Shown here: positions 1 through 9,428 of the stretch, piece by piece | Position numbering within the stretch: position 1 is the first letter of the stretch | How the letters are laid out: each line of letters begins with the position of its first letter | Source: Sulfurovum sp. XGS-02 | GTDB lineage: Bacteria > Campylobacterota > Campylobacteria > Campylobacterales > Sulfurovaceae | DNA length: 64,000 nucleotides | Assembly (NCBI RefSeq): GCF_023213175.1 | Contig: NZ_CP093312.1 | Location: forward strand, 1,488,001-1,552,000 | Direction of reading: 5' to 3' | Translations under genes and position numbers: made by a program | The notes under the pieces: generated by a model | The model's input: the letters and a program-made list of their open reading frames with translations, nothing else | Database searches by the model: none | Told to the model about the DNA's origin: nothing

Positions 1-246
1 TTTTTCAAGTGTATTTTTAACACCTTCTTTTTTCATCTTGTCAACAACTTGTTTAACTAAGTCTGGACGCGCTTTTGCTTTTCCGATCAGTGATTTTTTT
101 GCTAGATCCACCATCAGTTTTTCAGTACCAGCTGACACTAAAGATGCTGTTGTTTGAATAAGTACACCATTTTCTTGGCATACTGGAGCAGGTACATCAA
201 AAAGTCCTAACTCACCTGTTTTATAACTTTGTATCAATTGTTTCAT
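1..246 (-). CDS. N-terminus of a bi-domain (zinc alcohol dehydrogenase-like + GFO/IDH-like) oxidoreductase, partial
   Basis: The reverse strand reads from an ATG at 246 to the window edge, 82 codons without a stop, beginning MKQLIQSYKTGELGLFDVPA. The start has a good ribosome binding site (AAGGAAAA about 9 nt upstream). The opening, with the phrase LVSAGTEKLMVDLAKKSLIGKA, is typical of the MDR-type N-terminal domain of the long bi-domain oxidoreductases found in polysaccharide loci, where it is usually followed by a GFO/IDH/MocA domain. Only the N-terminal part is visible, so the second domain is assumed. It lies downstream of the glycosyltransferase cluster on the same strand and probably belongs to it. 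Confidence 0.7.
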   Translation of the reverse strand, partial: MKQLIQSYKTGELGLFDVPAPVCQENGVLIQTTASLVSAGTEKLMVDLAKKSLIGKAKARPDLVKQVVDKMKKEGVKNTLEK

Positions 247-305
247 TTTTTATTTTTCCTTTGTTAGATTGTGATAATATATTAAAAGATGACTAGCATG
301 GTTAA

Positions 306-1430
306 CTAGGTCAATGCAATATTTTCACATATTTTCAAATATTTTTTTGCTCTGGATTCTGCTGTCTCCATTTCTGACAATCGTTCTGCTCCCTTTACAA
401 TTAAATCATTTTGCAGTTGTTTATTTGTAGATAATTCTATTATCTTGTCTGCAATATTTTTAGCATCTAATGGATCAAAATAAAGTGCAGAATCTTTACA
501 AATGTCTTTTGCAAAAGATAAATCTGATGTCAAAATTGGTTTTTTCATTTTCATTGCTTCAGGATAAGATGCTGTAAAACATTCTAGAAGTGTTGGAAGG
601 AAAAGTGCATCACATTGATCATATACAGAAGGACAAAGATCAGTGTTTATTGGTTTAAGCGTAATTACATAGTCTTGTACATCTGAGAATAGTGATTCGT
701 AACTCTCCTGATCAATAGTCAATATAAATTTGTATTGTATTGGCTGTTCTTTCAAGTAAAGAATGATTTCTTTAATAATCTTCAAGTTTTTGTGAGGATA
801 ATTATGAGAAATTGTAACTAGTCGAAACTCTGATATTTGACGTTCAGGAAGAGAGGTATTTTGATTAATAGGCTCATTAAAGTATGAGCTATAAGTATTA
901 CCAACTACAAATATCTTATCTTCATTTATCTTATGGAATTTAGATAATCTAAATTTTGTATCCTCTGTTTCTGTTACATAAAAATCTGCATTCTTTTTTA
1001 TAAAATATGCCTTATATAGATTTTCTATTCTCTTCTTGACTCTTTTTAAAAAAGATAATTGACCAAAAGCAGATGAATCAGGATTGATCAACCAAGGTAA
1101 AGCAAATCCCATGACGTGTACTGTTTTCGGTGTCCAAAAAGTTGGTCCAAAAATGGAAAAAACAACATTTGGCTGGATAGACTCTTCTAACTTATCCAAC
1201 TGTTTAATTATCTCTTTTCTATGAGCTAAAGATGATGGTGACTTCTCTATAAGATAAAAATTAAAATTACTTGGAAAGCTTTTTTGATCTATCTGCTTAT
1301 TTGCAGCTTTCGAAAGAAAAATATGAAAATCATAATCTACATCTAGTAAGCGTAGCTCATTAATAAATGAAATAGCAACTTGTAATCCACCGCCAACATA
1401 AAGATTCGAAGTATTAATAATAAGTTTCAT
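306..1430 (-). CDS. Glycosyltransferase, GT-B fold (family 4-like)
   Basis: 374 residues. It starts MKLIINTSNLYVGGGLQVA, where the glycine-rich loop is the usual N-terminal acceptor-domain feature of GT4 enzymes. The C-terminal half carries an E-x7-E motif (E283 and E291 in LLECFTASYPEAM), the nucleotide-sugar binding signature of retaining GT-B transferases. It should add one sugar to a lipid-linked oligosaccharide at the cytoplasmic membrane face. The start ATG overlaps the stop of the upstream acetyltransferase gene (ATGA), so the two are translationally coupled. Sugar and acceptor cannot be read from sequence. The gene is AT-rich like its neighbours up to 7.1 kb. Confidence 0.88.
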   Translation of the reverse strand: MKLIINTSNLYVGGGLQVAISFINELRLLDVDYDFHIFLSKAANKQIDQKSFPSNFNFYLIEKSPSSLAHRKEIIKQLDKLEESIQPNVVFSIFGPTFWTPKTVHVMGFALPWLINPDSSAFGQLSFLKRVKKRIENLYKAYFIKKNADFYVTETEDTKFRLSKFHKINEDKIFVVGNTYSSYFNEPINQNTSLPERQISEFRLVTISHNYPHKNLKIIKEIILYLKEQPIQYKFILTIDQESYESLFSDVQDYVITLKPINTDLCPSVYDQCDALFLPTLLECFTASYPEAMKMKKPILTSDLSFAKDICKDSALYFDPLDAKNIADKIIELSTNKQLQNDLIVKGAERLSEMETAESRAKKYLKICENIALT

Positions 1431-1936
1431 ATAAGTCCCCTTTGCTCATACTTTATTAATTGTTCTTCAATAGTTCTAATTTTGACAGCAGGATTACCGA
1501 TATAAATTCCATTTTTTTCTAATCTTCCACGTACTACACTACCTGCACCAACAACAACATTATCTTCAATAACTGTTCCTGGCATTACAATAGAACGTGC
1601 TCCTATAAACACATTTCTACCTATTTTAACCGGTGACAAAATAGATTTTTCTTTTTCATTCGCTTTAAGTCTATCAACCGCATAAAGCATTCTTGAAACT
1701 GAAAAATCATGTGTAAGGACTCTTACACCAGAAGAAATAACTGTTTTGTCTCCGATCTCTATTAAACTATAGTCAGTCCCATCAAATGAAACTGTTGCAG
1801 AAATATAAATAGGATCACCCTCAATTTTCATGCCAAGCTTTTTCATTAATATATTATTATTTTTCATATAAAGACGATGATTAAATTTCCAAACAAGTTT
1901 ATTTATAAAAAATAAAAATTTATATATTTTTCTCAT
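1427..1936 (-). CDS. Hexapeptide-repeat (left-handed beta-helix) O-acetyltransferase
   Basis: 169 residues. From about residue 60 it shows imperfect hexapeptide repeats (IGDKTV, IGRNVFIGARSIVMPGTVI, VVVGAGSVV) ending in IYIGNPAVKIR, the hallmark of WcaF/maltose-acetyltransferase-like enzymes. The histidine in LTHDF near residue 76 is the likely catalytic base. It would transfer acetyl from acetyl-CoA to a sugar hydroxyl of the surface polysaccharide. It overlaps the upstream glycosyltransferase gene by 17 bp and the downstream one by 4 bp, so it lies inside one transcription unit. The acceptor sugar is unknown. Confidence 0.87.
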   Translation of the reverse strand: MRKIYKFLFFINKLVWKFNHRLYMKNNNILMKKLGMKIEGDPIYISATVSFDGTDYSLIEIGDKTVISSGVRVLTHDFSVSRMLYAVDRLKANEKEKSILSPVKIGRNVFIGARSIVMPGTVIEDNVVVGAGSVVRGRLEKNGIYIGNPAVKIRTIEEQLIKYEQRGLI

Positions 1937-3179
1937 TAATACCCTTTATAGATTTTTCAATAACTTTTAAAATATTCTTTTCATAGTTTTCTATACTTAT
2001 TTTAGGAAGTGTACTTTCTACTCCATTCACTAATTTATTATAATATTGAATATCGTGATAGATCGTCTCTAATTTATTTTGTATAGCTTTATAATCAGTA
2101 ATCGGAACAATACAACCATTAAATTCATCTATAATAATTGAACCAGAATTTACAGTTGTAATTACTGGTACTCCACTTGCTAATGCCTCATAAACAACTG
2201 TTGCAGAACCTTCACATAATGATGGGAAAACAAATAAGTCCGCCCACTCATACAATTTCATTATTTCAATTCGTGGTACCATACCGAGAAACTCAATATT
2301 TTTATCAAATTTCGAAATATATTCTGATGTAAAAGTTGTTGCACCGGCTAATTTTAAATTTACATTCATATCCTTTACCTGAGTAACTGCTTCTAATAAA
2401 GTATGTGCACCTTTATGAATACCAACCTTACCAACAAATAATATATTAAGACTGTGAAAAGGGCCACTTCGTTTTTTATCATGAAATTTAAAAGTATCCG
2501 TACTTACACCGTATGGAACCAAATGACATTTATTTCTATTTACACCCATCTTAATGAGACCTTGTAAAACAAAATCAGAAGGGACAATAATTATGTCAGC
2601 TAAATCCCATTCACGTTGTTCACGTACAATGTATGGGTGATTATCATCAATAAATATAGAATCATCAATATGATTCCATCGTTTACTTTCGGATTGAAGT
2701 AATTCTTGTTCTATTTTTTTAGGCGAACTCATTTGTTCTAAAATACACATAATATTTTTATTTTTAGCAAACTTAAAAATTTCAAGAGATGATACATTAA
2801 ACCCATATATTGCATCGACTTGATGAAAGTCATATTTAGACATTTTTTTATTAAACAATTTACTTATTTTAATAATTAAATTTGAATGATCTAATCCACT
2901 TTTAATTTTTCTACTTAAATACTTTTTATATAAGCCGAGTAAATCAAATGATACAATTTGACTATTATCCAGCTCATTAATTTGTCTGCCTTGTGCCGCT
3001 TTTAAAAGTTTCGATTTTGAACTAAATAGAGAAATAATTTTTAATAAAAAAGCTTTATTTCCTACAAAAAAATCGGTATACATTTTATGTAACATATTAT
3101 TTCTAGCTAAAATCTTTGGAACAGCATAGTGCATGCGAGCTCCTAAGGTTGCGACATCAATTTTAATAGTCTTTTTCAC
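1920..3179 (-). CDS. Glycosyltransferase family 4
   Basis: 419 residues. The C-terminal Rossmann half contains FVGKVGIHKGAHTLLEAV (donor-domain start) and an E-x7-E motif at E323/E331 within CEGSATVVYEAL, followed by SGVPVITT; these are core features of the Glycos_transf_1 family. The N-terminal half (about 1-200) is the acceptor domain. It is expected to be a peripheral cytoplasmic enzyme assembling the repeat unit. It overlaps the flippase gene upstream by 4 bp (ATGA-type junction) and the acetyltransferase gene downstream by 17 bp. Specificity cannot be inferred. Confidence 0.9.
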   Translation of the reverse strand: MKKTIKIDVATLGARMHYAVPKILARNNMLHKMYTDFFVGNKAFLLKIISLFSSKSKLLKAAQGRQINELDNSQIVSFDLLGLYKKYLSRKIKSGLDHSNLIIKISKLFNKKMSKYDFHQVDAIYGFNVSSLEIFKFAKNKNIMCILEQMSSPKKIEQELLQSESKRWNHIDDSIFIDDNHPYIVREQREWDLADIIIVPSDFVLQGLIKMGVNRNKCHLVPYGVSTDTFKFHDKKRSGPFHSLNILFVGKVGIHKGAHTLLEAVTQVKDMNVNLKLAGATTFTSEYISKFDKNIEFLGMVPRIEIMKLYEWADLFVFPSLCEGSATVVYEALASGVPVITTVNSGSIIIDEFNGCIVPITDYKAIQNKLETIYHDIQYYNKLVNGVESTLPKISIENYEKNILKVIEKSIKGINEKNI

Positions 3180-4708
3180 TTATTACCTTTTTTATATTTA
3201 TTGTTAAAAATATCTAATACATATCCCTTCTCATAAGAAGTCATACTCGTTTTAATAAAATACAACATCATAAAGATAGATATAATAAAAGTAAACAAAA
3301 CCTTTTCACCAACATCATAATATTTCAATCTATCAACTAAGTATAAATTAAACACAATAAACAATATTATTGACGGAAGAAATAATTTTAATATTTTTAC
3401 TAAAAGTTTCCAATAATTTTCATTTATTTTACTGCATGCAAATTTAGGTATGAAAAATGTCATAAACAAAAAATCAGAAATTATTAATATATAAATAAGA
3501 CCATATAATCCAATTGTCGGTAATAATAAGTAACTTAATATCAAAAAGAACAATGAACTTAAAAAAGACAACAGACCAAAATATTTAACATTATTATTTG
3601 CCATAAGCACAAAGGATGATGGGATCCATGTATAAAGAACCATAAGATAACACAATAGTAAAGAAATAAGATTGTAATCAAGGTAATCATCTGTTGATAA
3701 CCAAATACAAAATATATCATCAATAAAAAGAAAGATGAACAGACTAAAAAACGTTACTAAGATGATAGATATTTTGACAATTAACAAATGTAAGAATCTA
3801 AGCTTTTCATAATTTCCTTCAGCAAAAAGAGATGTTAATTCAGGCCAAATACTATGATTAACAATTTGAATGATTTGCCGACCAAGTCCTGATGTTATTG
3901 TTCTTGTAATAACGAACAAGCTTACTGTAGCTGCCCCCAATTGATGACTGATCAATAAAACACTTCCTTGCAGTATAAAAAATTGTGAAAAAGTAATTAA
4001 TTGAAAATAGCTACTCGTCTTGATACTAGTTAAAATATTTTGAATTTTAAAAAATACACGATTTGGAACAAGTTCTGGATTTTTAATTATAAAAACAATT
4101 AAACTTATACCTGTAATTGTTACAACTGATCCCAATACTATTACAGACATTGCAACAATTCCAAAATTAAAATACGACAATATAATAATAAGACATAATT
4201 GAATTAGAAGGTTTACGGATGACAATAATGGTTGAACACTGTACTTACCAATAGAGACATACAGATATGAAATTATTTCAAGAAAGATACTCCCAGCAAT
4301 ACTAAGCCCCAAAAGGAAAACAGCTAATTGAACATCTTTCTTTGGCCAATCAGTAATATTAAGTATTTCTATTAGATTGACATTTTCAATAATAATAAAT
4401 AAACCTACTCCAATAAAAAGGAAAATCACCAATGCCAAAATAATAGCTTCAGAAAATAGAACCTTATAATCATCTACTTTGTCTTTTAAATATAATTTAC
4501 GTAAATTATTACCATAAAACTTAGCAATACCAAAGTTAAGAAGAGATAATGATGTAACGAATGAAAAAATAACTAACCACTCTCCATATTTAATGTTACC
4601 CCATGCACTTAATAAAAATGGAGTAATTAAAAATTTATAACTAAAATTAACTATTTGCAATAAAAAATTGAAAATCATAGTAGTATAAATGGTTTTTCTT
4701 CTAGACAT
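3176..4708 (-). CDS. wzx: Wzx-type polysaccharide flippase (MOP superfamily)
   Basis: 510 residues, almost wholly hydrophobic, with roughly 12-14 predicted membrane segments separated by short charged loops. This layout, together with the N-terminal FNFLLQIVNFSYKFLITPFLL segment and the mid-protein FVITRTITSGLGRQI, matches RfbX/Wzx oligosaccharide flippases. It would move the undecaprenyl-linked repeat unit across the inner membrane. It starts 8 bp inside the end of the polymerase gene and overlaps the next glycosyltransferase by 4 bp. Assignment to Wzx rather than another MOP exporter rests on size and context. Strongly AT-rich. Confidence 0.82.
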   Translation of the reverse strand: MSRRKTIYTTMIFNFLLQIVNFSYKFLITPFLLSAWGNIKYGEWLVIFSFVTSLSLLNFGIAKFYGNNLRKLYLKDKVDDYKVLFSEAIILALVIFLFIGVGLFIIIENVNLIEILNITDWPKKDVQLAVFLLGLSIAGSIFLEIISYLYVSIGKYSVQPLLSSVNLLIQLCLIIILSYFNFGIVAMSVIVLGSVVTITGISLIVFIIKNPELVPNRVFFKIQNILTSIKTSSYFQLITFSQFFILQGSVLLISHQLGAATVSLFVITRTITSGLGRQIIQIVNHSIWPELTSLFAEGNYEKLRFLHLLIVKISIILVTFFSLFIFLFIDDIFCIWLSTDDYLDYNLISLLLCYLMVLYTWIPSSFVLMANNNVKYFGLLSFLSSLFFLILSYLLLPTIGLYGLIYILIISDFLFMTFFIPKFACSKINENYWKLLVKILKLFLPSIILFIVFNLYLVDRLKYYDVGEKVLFTFIISIFMMLYFIKTSMTSYEKGYVLDIFNNKYKKGNK

Positions 4709-6029
4709 TTTTAGAGTTCCAAAGTGCAGATTTAAAAAATTTTATATAAATAAAAGGTAGTAACATATAACCAAACGAAATTACATACCCTGGTAAATAT
4801 CCACGAGTTAAAAGTTGAAAGAATGAAACTATAATTGTAAGATAAAATGCTAAATGAACTGAATTTTTTGCTTTTTTTATCTTTTTAGTCAAAATCCCAA
4901 TTAAATAACCAATCACTATATAAAAAAGAATAATACCAATTACTCCAAATTCATAATAAACACCTCCAGTTGCTGCATATGCTTCACCTGCAAACTTACC
5001 TTCAGCACTTTCCCAAGATTCTGCAGATACTTTAACAGCTGGGGGGAACGGTTTTCCATCTGGAAAGAAAAAACTTGGAAGCATTCTAACAAAAATATGT
5101 CCAAACATTGTTTCTCCATAACCATATTCAATATCATTTTTTTCCATATATTTTACTAATGATGCAAAAGGCATATAGTTCCTTGTATAATGGCCAAACG
5201 TACTTAAAACTGTTTCATTAGCATAATCAGAGGATACTCGTTTTGCTTCCTGTCCAAGAATATTTGCACGGATCTCCCATCTATAATATGTTAATTGTGT
5301 CACAGTATATAAAGTTAATATAAGTAATAACCCTGTACTCATAAAGAATTTCTTATATGACTTAACATAAAAAAATATATAAATAAATGTATACGCAGAT
5401 ATTAATAAAATAATTCTATATCTAAATCCTTGTGATATATATATAATCAATGCAATCAAAGTCCAAATTGCAATTTCCTTTTTTTTCATATTGGAAAAAA
5501 AAGAAAGAGTTAGAATCGGAATAAATATCTCAACCATTTGGCGTAAATAATTATTCCCTTTTTCAATATTCATAAAGTTATCTAGATTATTACTTGCACC
5601 AAAATAGTCTAATAAAAATATATTATAAATAGAACGTCCAGAGGTTACTGCCCAAAGTATATAACCTAAAACTCCAATTAGCATACCAAATCTAATAAAG
5701 TTTTTATCAATATTTTTCAAAAGACTAATATTTATTTTTTTATTTTTTTTAGTATTTTTTATTGATAAAATATAACCAATAAAAAACATACTAATACCTA
5801 AAATATAATAAACAAGAACATCATCATAATAATCCCATAAATAATTTCCAAATAATGATTTGATATTATTAACATAACCATACAATGGGCCCAAAAACAT
5901 GAATGCAAACATAATTGTAATAATATAAAAAAGGGGCAAATTATTCTTTATATTATTTTTAAATATATATAAATATATTGATAGGAATATGCTAAATTCC
6001 ACGATAAACAACATAGTTACTTCAATCAT
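4701..6029 (-). CDS. wzy: Wzy-like O-antigen/oligosaccharide repeat-unit polymerase
   Basis: 442 residues with about 10-12 hydrophobic segments and one large hydrophilic loop around residues 250-340 (EAKRVSSDYANETVLSTFGH and onward). That is the usual topology of Wzy polymerases, in which the big periplasmic loop carries the active site. Wzy proteins share little sequence, so the call rests on topology and on its position directly upstream of wzx. It would polymerise flipped repeat units at the periplasmic face. It begins 5 bp after the end of the acyltransferase gene. An EpsG-like or other polytopic polymerase is possible. Confidence 0.7.
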   Translation of the reverse strand: MIEVTMLFIVEFSIFLSIYLYIFKNNIKNNLPLFYIITIMFAFMFLGPLYGYVNNIKSLFGNYLWDYYDDVLVYYILGISMFFIGYILSIKNTKKNKKINISLLKNIDKNFIRFGMLIGVLGYILWAVTSGRSIYNIFLLDYFGASNNLDNFMNIEKGNNYLRQMVEIFIPILTLSFFSNMKKKEIAIWTLIALIIYISQGFRYRIILLISAYTFIYIFFYVKSYKKFFMSTGLLLILTLYTVTQLTYYRWEIRANILGQEAKRVSSDYANETVLSTFGHYTRNYMPFASLVKYMEKNDIEYGYGETMFGHIFVRMLPSFFFPDGKPFPPAVKVSAESWESAEGKFAGEAYAATGGVYYEFGVIGIILFYIVIGYLIGILTKKIKKAKNSVHLAFYLTIIVSFFQLLTRGYLPGYVISFGYMLLPFIYIKFFKSALWNSKNV

Positions 6030-6034
6030 ATTCT

Positions 6035-7138
6035 TTATTTTTCCTTTGTAAGATTAAAAAAAGTATAAAGTTTAGATTTTATTAAAAACGTTTTCTTTTC
6101 AAAAAGTATATACATAATGAATGAAAATAAATATGTAATTATTATAGCGCATATAAATAATGGTAATTTATGATTAATAGTTTCTTTTGAATAAGCAAGA
6201 ACAAATACTATAAGTGGAAAATGAAAAAGATATAATGAATATGAAAATTTTGCTAAATTACTATTTATTTTAGAAAAAAATATTCTAGTATTATTAATAA
6301 ATGCTAAATTATTTATTAGGAATGCCAAACTTAATGAAATTATTAAATCATGTAAGAACTGGCTATCAAATAAATTTATTCTTGAAACTATAAATGAAAC
6401 TAAAAACAATAAGATACTAATATATATAATAAAAGGAAAATGAAACTTTTTTTTAAAAAGAAATACTAGTGCCCCTAATAACCAAGTTGAAAAATAAATT
6501 AATAAATTGTTATTTAAAATAAATATCATTATAAGAACAACTATAAATAATGTTGCTTTTAGAAAAATTTTATTTTTATTAAATATTATATAAAGTGCGG
6601 GCAATAGCATATAATACCACCATTCATTGGCTAAACTCCAAAGTGGACCATTGCTACCAAATGTATTAGACAGTGATGTTTGCATCATTAATATATTAAA
6701 AATTAACGTATTTATAGATAATCTATCTATCACACTATAATTCATAGCGGAAAAATGATACATGTTACTATAAATACCATTTGTATTCAAATAAGTTATA
6801 CCAATATAATCTAATATCCCTCCAATAACTATTGCAGGGAGAAACACAGTAAAAATTCTACTAAACCTTTTAATAAAATATATATAAAATTGTTTCTTAC
6901 ACTTATGCATACTTATAAATTCTCCACCTACTAAATATCCACTAAGTACAAAAAAAATAATTACTGCCTCATGTCCTAAACCTGTAATAAAATAGAATAT
7001 TGTTTCTAAAAAAGATGGATTGATAACTTGTGAATATTCAGGATATATCAAACTTCTTAAATGACCAATAACAACTAAAAATGCTGCTATCCATCTCAAA
7101 AAATTTAGATAATTCGATAACACTGGTGCAATATTCAT
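6035..7138 (-). CDS. Membrane acyltransferase, OafA/YrhL (acyltransferase 3) family
   Basis: 367 residues from the ATG at 7138 (MNIAPVLSNYLNFLRWIAAF). The frame also opens at a GTG at 7156, but that would lie inside wecC and has no ribosome binding site, so the ATG is preferred. About ten membrane helices are visible. Family motifs include FLRWIAAFLVVIGH near the start (catalytic-type histidine in the first helices) and FFVLSGYLVGGEF, then NGPLWSLANEWWYY. Members acylate sugars of O-antigen or exopolysaccharide across the inner membrane. Very AT-rich; probably the first gene of the island downstream of the nucleotide-sugar genes. Confidence 0.88.
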   Translation of the reverse strand: MNIAPVLSNYLNFLRWIAAFLVVIGHLRSLIYPEYSQVINPSFLETIFYFITGLGHEAVIIFFVLSGYLVGGEFISMHKCKKQFYIYFIKRFSRIFTVFLPAIVIGGILDYIGITYLNTNGIYSNMYHFSAMNYSVIDRLSINTLIFNILMMQTSLSNTFGSNGPLWSLANEWWYYMLLPALYIIFNKNKIFLKATLFIVVLIMIFILNNNLLIYFSTWLLGALVFLFKKKFHFPFIIYISILLFLVSFIVSRINLFDSQFLHDLIISLSLAFLINNLAFINNTRIFFSKINSNLAKFSYSLYLFHFPLIVFVLAYSKETINHKLPLFICAIIITYLFSFIMYILFEKKTFLIKSKLYTFFNLTKEK

Positions 7139-7145
7139 TTTATAT

Positions 7146-8336
7146 CTATATCCCACAAAAATCTAAATTTGTTTCAATATCCAAACTTTTAAACTCTTTG
7201 TGTGCGACAAGGAAGGAAATAATATCTGCTTTTTCTACAGCTTCTTGATAATCAAAAATCTCAAACTCTTTAAAATTCTCAATATTTGGTTCTACTGCTA
7301 ATACATTCAATCCATCTGCTATCAGACGTCTTGTGATGTATAATGCCGGTGATTCTCTCAGATCATCGATGTCTGGCTTAAATGCCAATCCCATACAAGC
7401 GACCTTTGCTTTTCTACCATTTACATTTTCAAACTTAAGTGCAGCATTTTTGATCTTCTCTATTACCCATTCAGTTTTGTAGGTATTTACCTCTCTGGCA
7501 GTTCTTATCATTTTAGCATCTTCACCACCTGCATGGACGATGAACCATGGATCTACTGCGATGCAGTGTCCACCTACACCAGCACCCGGTTGCAAGATAT
7601 TTACTCTTGGGTGCCTGTTAGCAAGGGCGATGAGTTCCCATACATCAATGTCGAACTTGTCACAAAGGATGGAAAGCTCATTGGCAAAAGCGATGTTGGT
7701 ATCTCTAAAACTGTTTTCCGTCAGTTTCGCCATCTCTGCAGTTTTCGCATCTGTTTCAAGTACCTCACCTTCTACAAATGTTTTGTAAAACTCTGCCGTT
7801 GCCTTGGTCGCTTCAGGGGTAATCCCTCCTACTATACGGTCATTCTCTACCAACTCACGCATGATGTGTCCAGGTAGAACACGCTCAGGACAGTGTGCTA
7901 CATGCACCTTGTTTGTATCAATCCCATGTGATGCCAACGCTTCTGCCACCTTATCTGTCGTGCCCACTGGTGAAGTAGACTCCAAAATGACAATGTTCCC
8001 TTCTTTTACAAAAGATGCTATCGCTTCAGTTGCAGAAATGACATAGTCTATGTTAGGAACATACCCTTCATGAAATGGAGTAGGAACAGCAATGATGAAG
8101 ACATCAGCTTCAGTCGGTTCTAGGTCAGCTTTTAACTTACCACTGTTGACCGCGGCATGAACAAAAGTATCTAACTCCGGCTCAACAATGTGGATCTCCC
8201 CACGATTGATAATGTCTACTGTACTCTGTACCACATCTACACCATGTACGTCATAACTACGGTTCGCAAGTAGTGCCGCAGTAGGTAACCCGATGTAGCC
8301 TAGACCTATGACACAAATCTTTTTTTCACTATGCAT
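7146..8336 (-). CDS. wecC: UDP-N-acetyl-D-mannosamine dehydrogenase
   Basis: 396 residues. An NAD-binding GLGYIG motif lies at residues 11-16 and the catalytic cysteine at C258 in GAGVGGHCIAVDPW, the signature of the UDP-glucose/GDP-mannose dehydrogenase family. The WecC subtype is suggested by HCPERVLPGHIMRELVENDR and NRHPRVNILQPG. It oxidises UDP-ManNAc to UDP-ManNAcA with two NAD+. The substrate needs the 2-epimerase WecB, yet only a stump of wecB is present immediately upstream (8337-8486), so a complete copy elsewhere or another enzyme must supply it. Base composition is less AT-rich than the glycosyltransferase block. Confidence 0.93.
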   Translation of the reverse strand: MHSEKKICVIGLGYIGLPTAALLANRSYDVHGVDVVQSTVDIINRGEIHIVEPELDTFVHAAVNSGKLKADLEPTEADVFIIAVPTPFHEGYVPNIDYVISATEAIASFVKEGNIVILESTSPVGTTDKVAEALASHGIDTNKVHVAHCPERVLPGHIMRELVENDRIVGGITPEATKATAEFYKTFVEGEVLETDAKTAEMAKLTENSFRDTNIAFANELSILCDKFDIDVWELIALANRHPRVNILQPGAGVGGHCIAVDPWFIVHAGGEDAKMIRTAREVNTYKTEWVIEKIKNAALKFENVNGRKAKVACMGLAFKPDIDDLRESPALYITRRLIADGLNVLAVEPNIENFKEFEIFDYQEAVEKADIISFLVAHKEFKSLDIETNLDFCGI

Positions 8337-8486
8337 TTACATTTTACCTTTTAAATATTCAATAACTTTTTTACATGCCTGACCATCACCGCAAGGATTA
8401 CTTGCTTGACTCATCTTGATATGCACCTCTTCATCGTCAATAAGTGTTTGTGCCTCTTTTATAATGAGATCTAATACAGGACTCAT
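8337..8486 (-). pseudogene. wecB: C-terminal remnant of UDP-GlcNAc 2-epimerase (wecB), 5'-truncated
   Basis: A 49-codon minus-strand frame from ATG 8486 to TAA 8337-8339 ends directly against the wecC start. It reads MSPVLDLIIKEAQTLIDDEE and continues with KMSQASNPCGDGQACKKVIEYL. The NP-x-GDG-x-A phrase and the helix after it match the extreme C-terminus of WecB/MnaA epimerases, normally about 370 residues long. An in-frame TAA lies 6 nt upstream of the ATG, so the rest of the gene is not merely frameshifted nearby. I infer a deletion that removed most of wecB and kept its last 50 codons, adjacent to wecC as in intact wecB-wecC operons. Confidence 0.75.
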
Positions 8487-8582
8487 AGATTACATAGACA
8501 TGCATAGAAATAAGGATATATTAAAAATATACCCCTTTATATACCCCTAAAATTCAATGTCCCACTTTCTCATGCTAAAATG

Positions 8583-9428
8583 CTACCCTTGTATTTTTTC
8601 ATAAAAATAATTCGTCGCTTCCACAAACCCATCCACAGAACCACAGTCAAAACGTTGACCCTTAAATTTATAAGCGATCACTTTACCTTGTTTGGCTTGT
8701 TCTAAAAGTGCATCTGTGATCTGAACTTCTCCATTTTTACCCGGTTTTGTTTCTCTAAGTATATCAAAGATATCCGGTGTAAGGATGTATCGTCCGATGA
8801 TAGCCATGTTGGTCGGTGCGTCTTTTGGGTCCGGTTTTTCTACCATGTCTGTTACTCTGTAGGTATCATCTGTATTGTCAACCAGTTTTCCGGCTATCAC
8901 ACCATACTTATATGTCTCTTCCTTAGGCACTTCTTCAATGGCGATGATGGAGCATTGGTATTTTTCATACACTTCTATCATTTGATTAAGTACACCATCA
9001 TCCCCATTGGTACAGAGATCATCCGCCAAAATAACGGCAAATGGCTCATTTCCTATAAGTGTTTCTCCTGTAAGGATAGCATGTCCCAGACCTTTCATCT
9101 CTACTTGTCTTGTGTAAGAGAAGGTACATTGGCTGATGAGAGAACGGATCTCATCTAAGAGAGGCTCTTTGCTCGTACCTTTGATCTGCTGCTCAAGTTC
9201 ATACGAAATGTCAAAATGGTCTTCTATCGCACGTTTACCGCGCCCTGTAATAATCGCCATCGTGTTGAGACCTGCTTCCAGTGCCTCTTCTACCCCATAC
9301 TGGATGAGTGGTTTAGTAAGGACCGGTAGCATCTCTTTAGGTGTAGCTTTTGTTGCCGGAAGGAAACGGGTACCGTATCCTGCAGCCGGAAATAGACATT
9401 TTTTGATTTTCAAATTTTTTTCTCCCAT
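8583..9428 (-). CDS. galU: UTP-glucose-1-phosphate uridylyltransferase
   Basis: 281 residues, the normal GalU length. The nucleotidyltransferase loop KKCLFPAAGYGTRFLPATKA is at residues 9-28, followed by PKEMLPV; later motifs FAVILADDLC, VEKPDP and GRYILTPDIF are typical. It makes UDP-glucose from UTP and glucose-1-phosphate, feeding GalE and polysaccharide synthesis in the cytoplasm. The start lies 19 bp inside the end of galE, so the two are coupled. No strong terminator follows; the 96 bp to the wecB remnant contain only a short tandem repeat TATACCCCT (two copies). Confidence 0.95.
   Translation of the reverse strand: MGEKNLKIKKCLFPAAGYGTRFLPATKATPKEMLPVLTKPLIQYGVEEALEAGLNTMAIITGRGKRAIEDHFDISYELEQQIKGTSKEPLLDEIRSLISQCTFSYTRQVEMKGLGHAILTGETLIGNEPFAVILADDLCTNGDDGVLNQMIEVYEKYQCSIIAIEEVPKEETYKYGVIAGKLVDNTDDTYRVTDMVEKPDPKDAPTNMAIIGRYILTPDIFDILRETKPGKNGEVQITDALLEQAKQGKVIAYKFKGQRFDCGSVDGFVEATNYFYEKIQG

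Noticed and set aside
7533-8046. Plus-strand ORFs inside wecC and in many other genes
   Set aside because: They are shadows of strongly supported minus-strand genes and lack start signals or family similarity.
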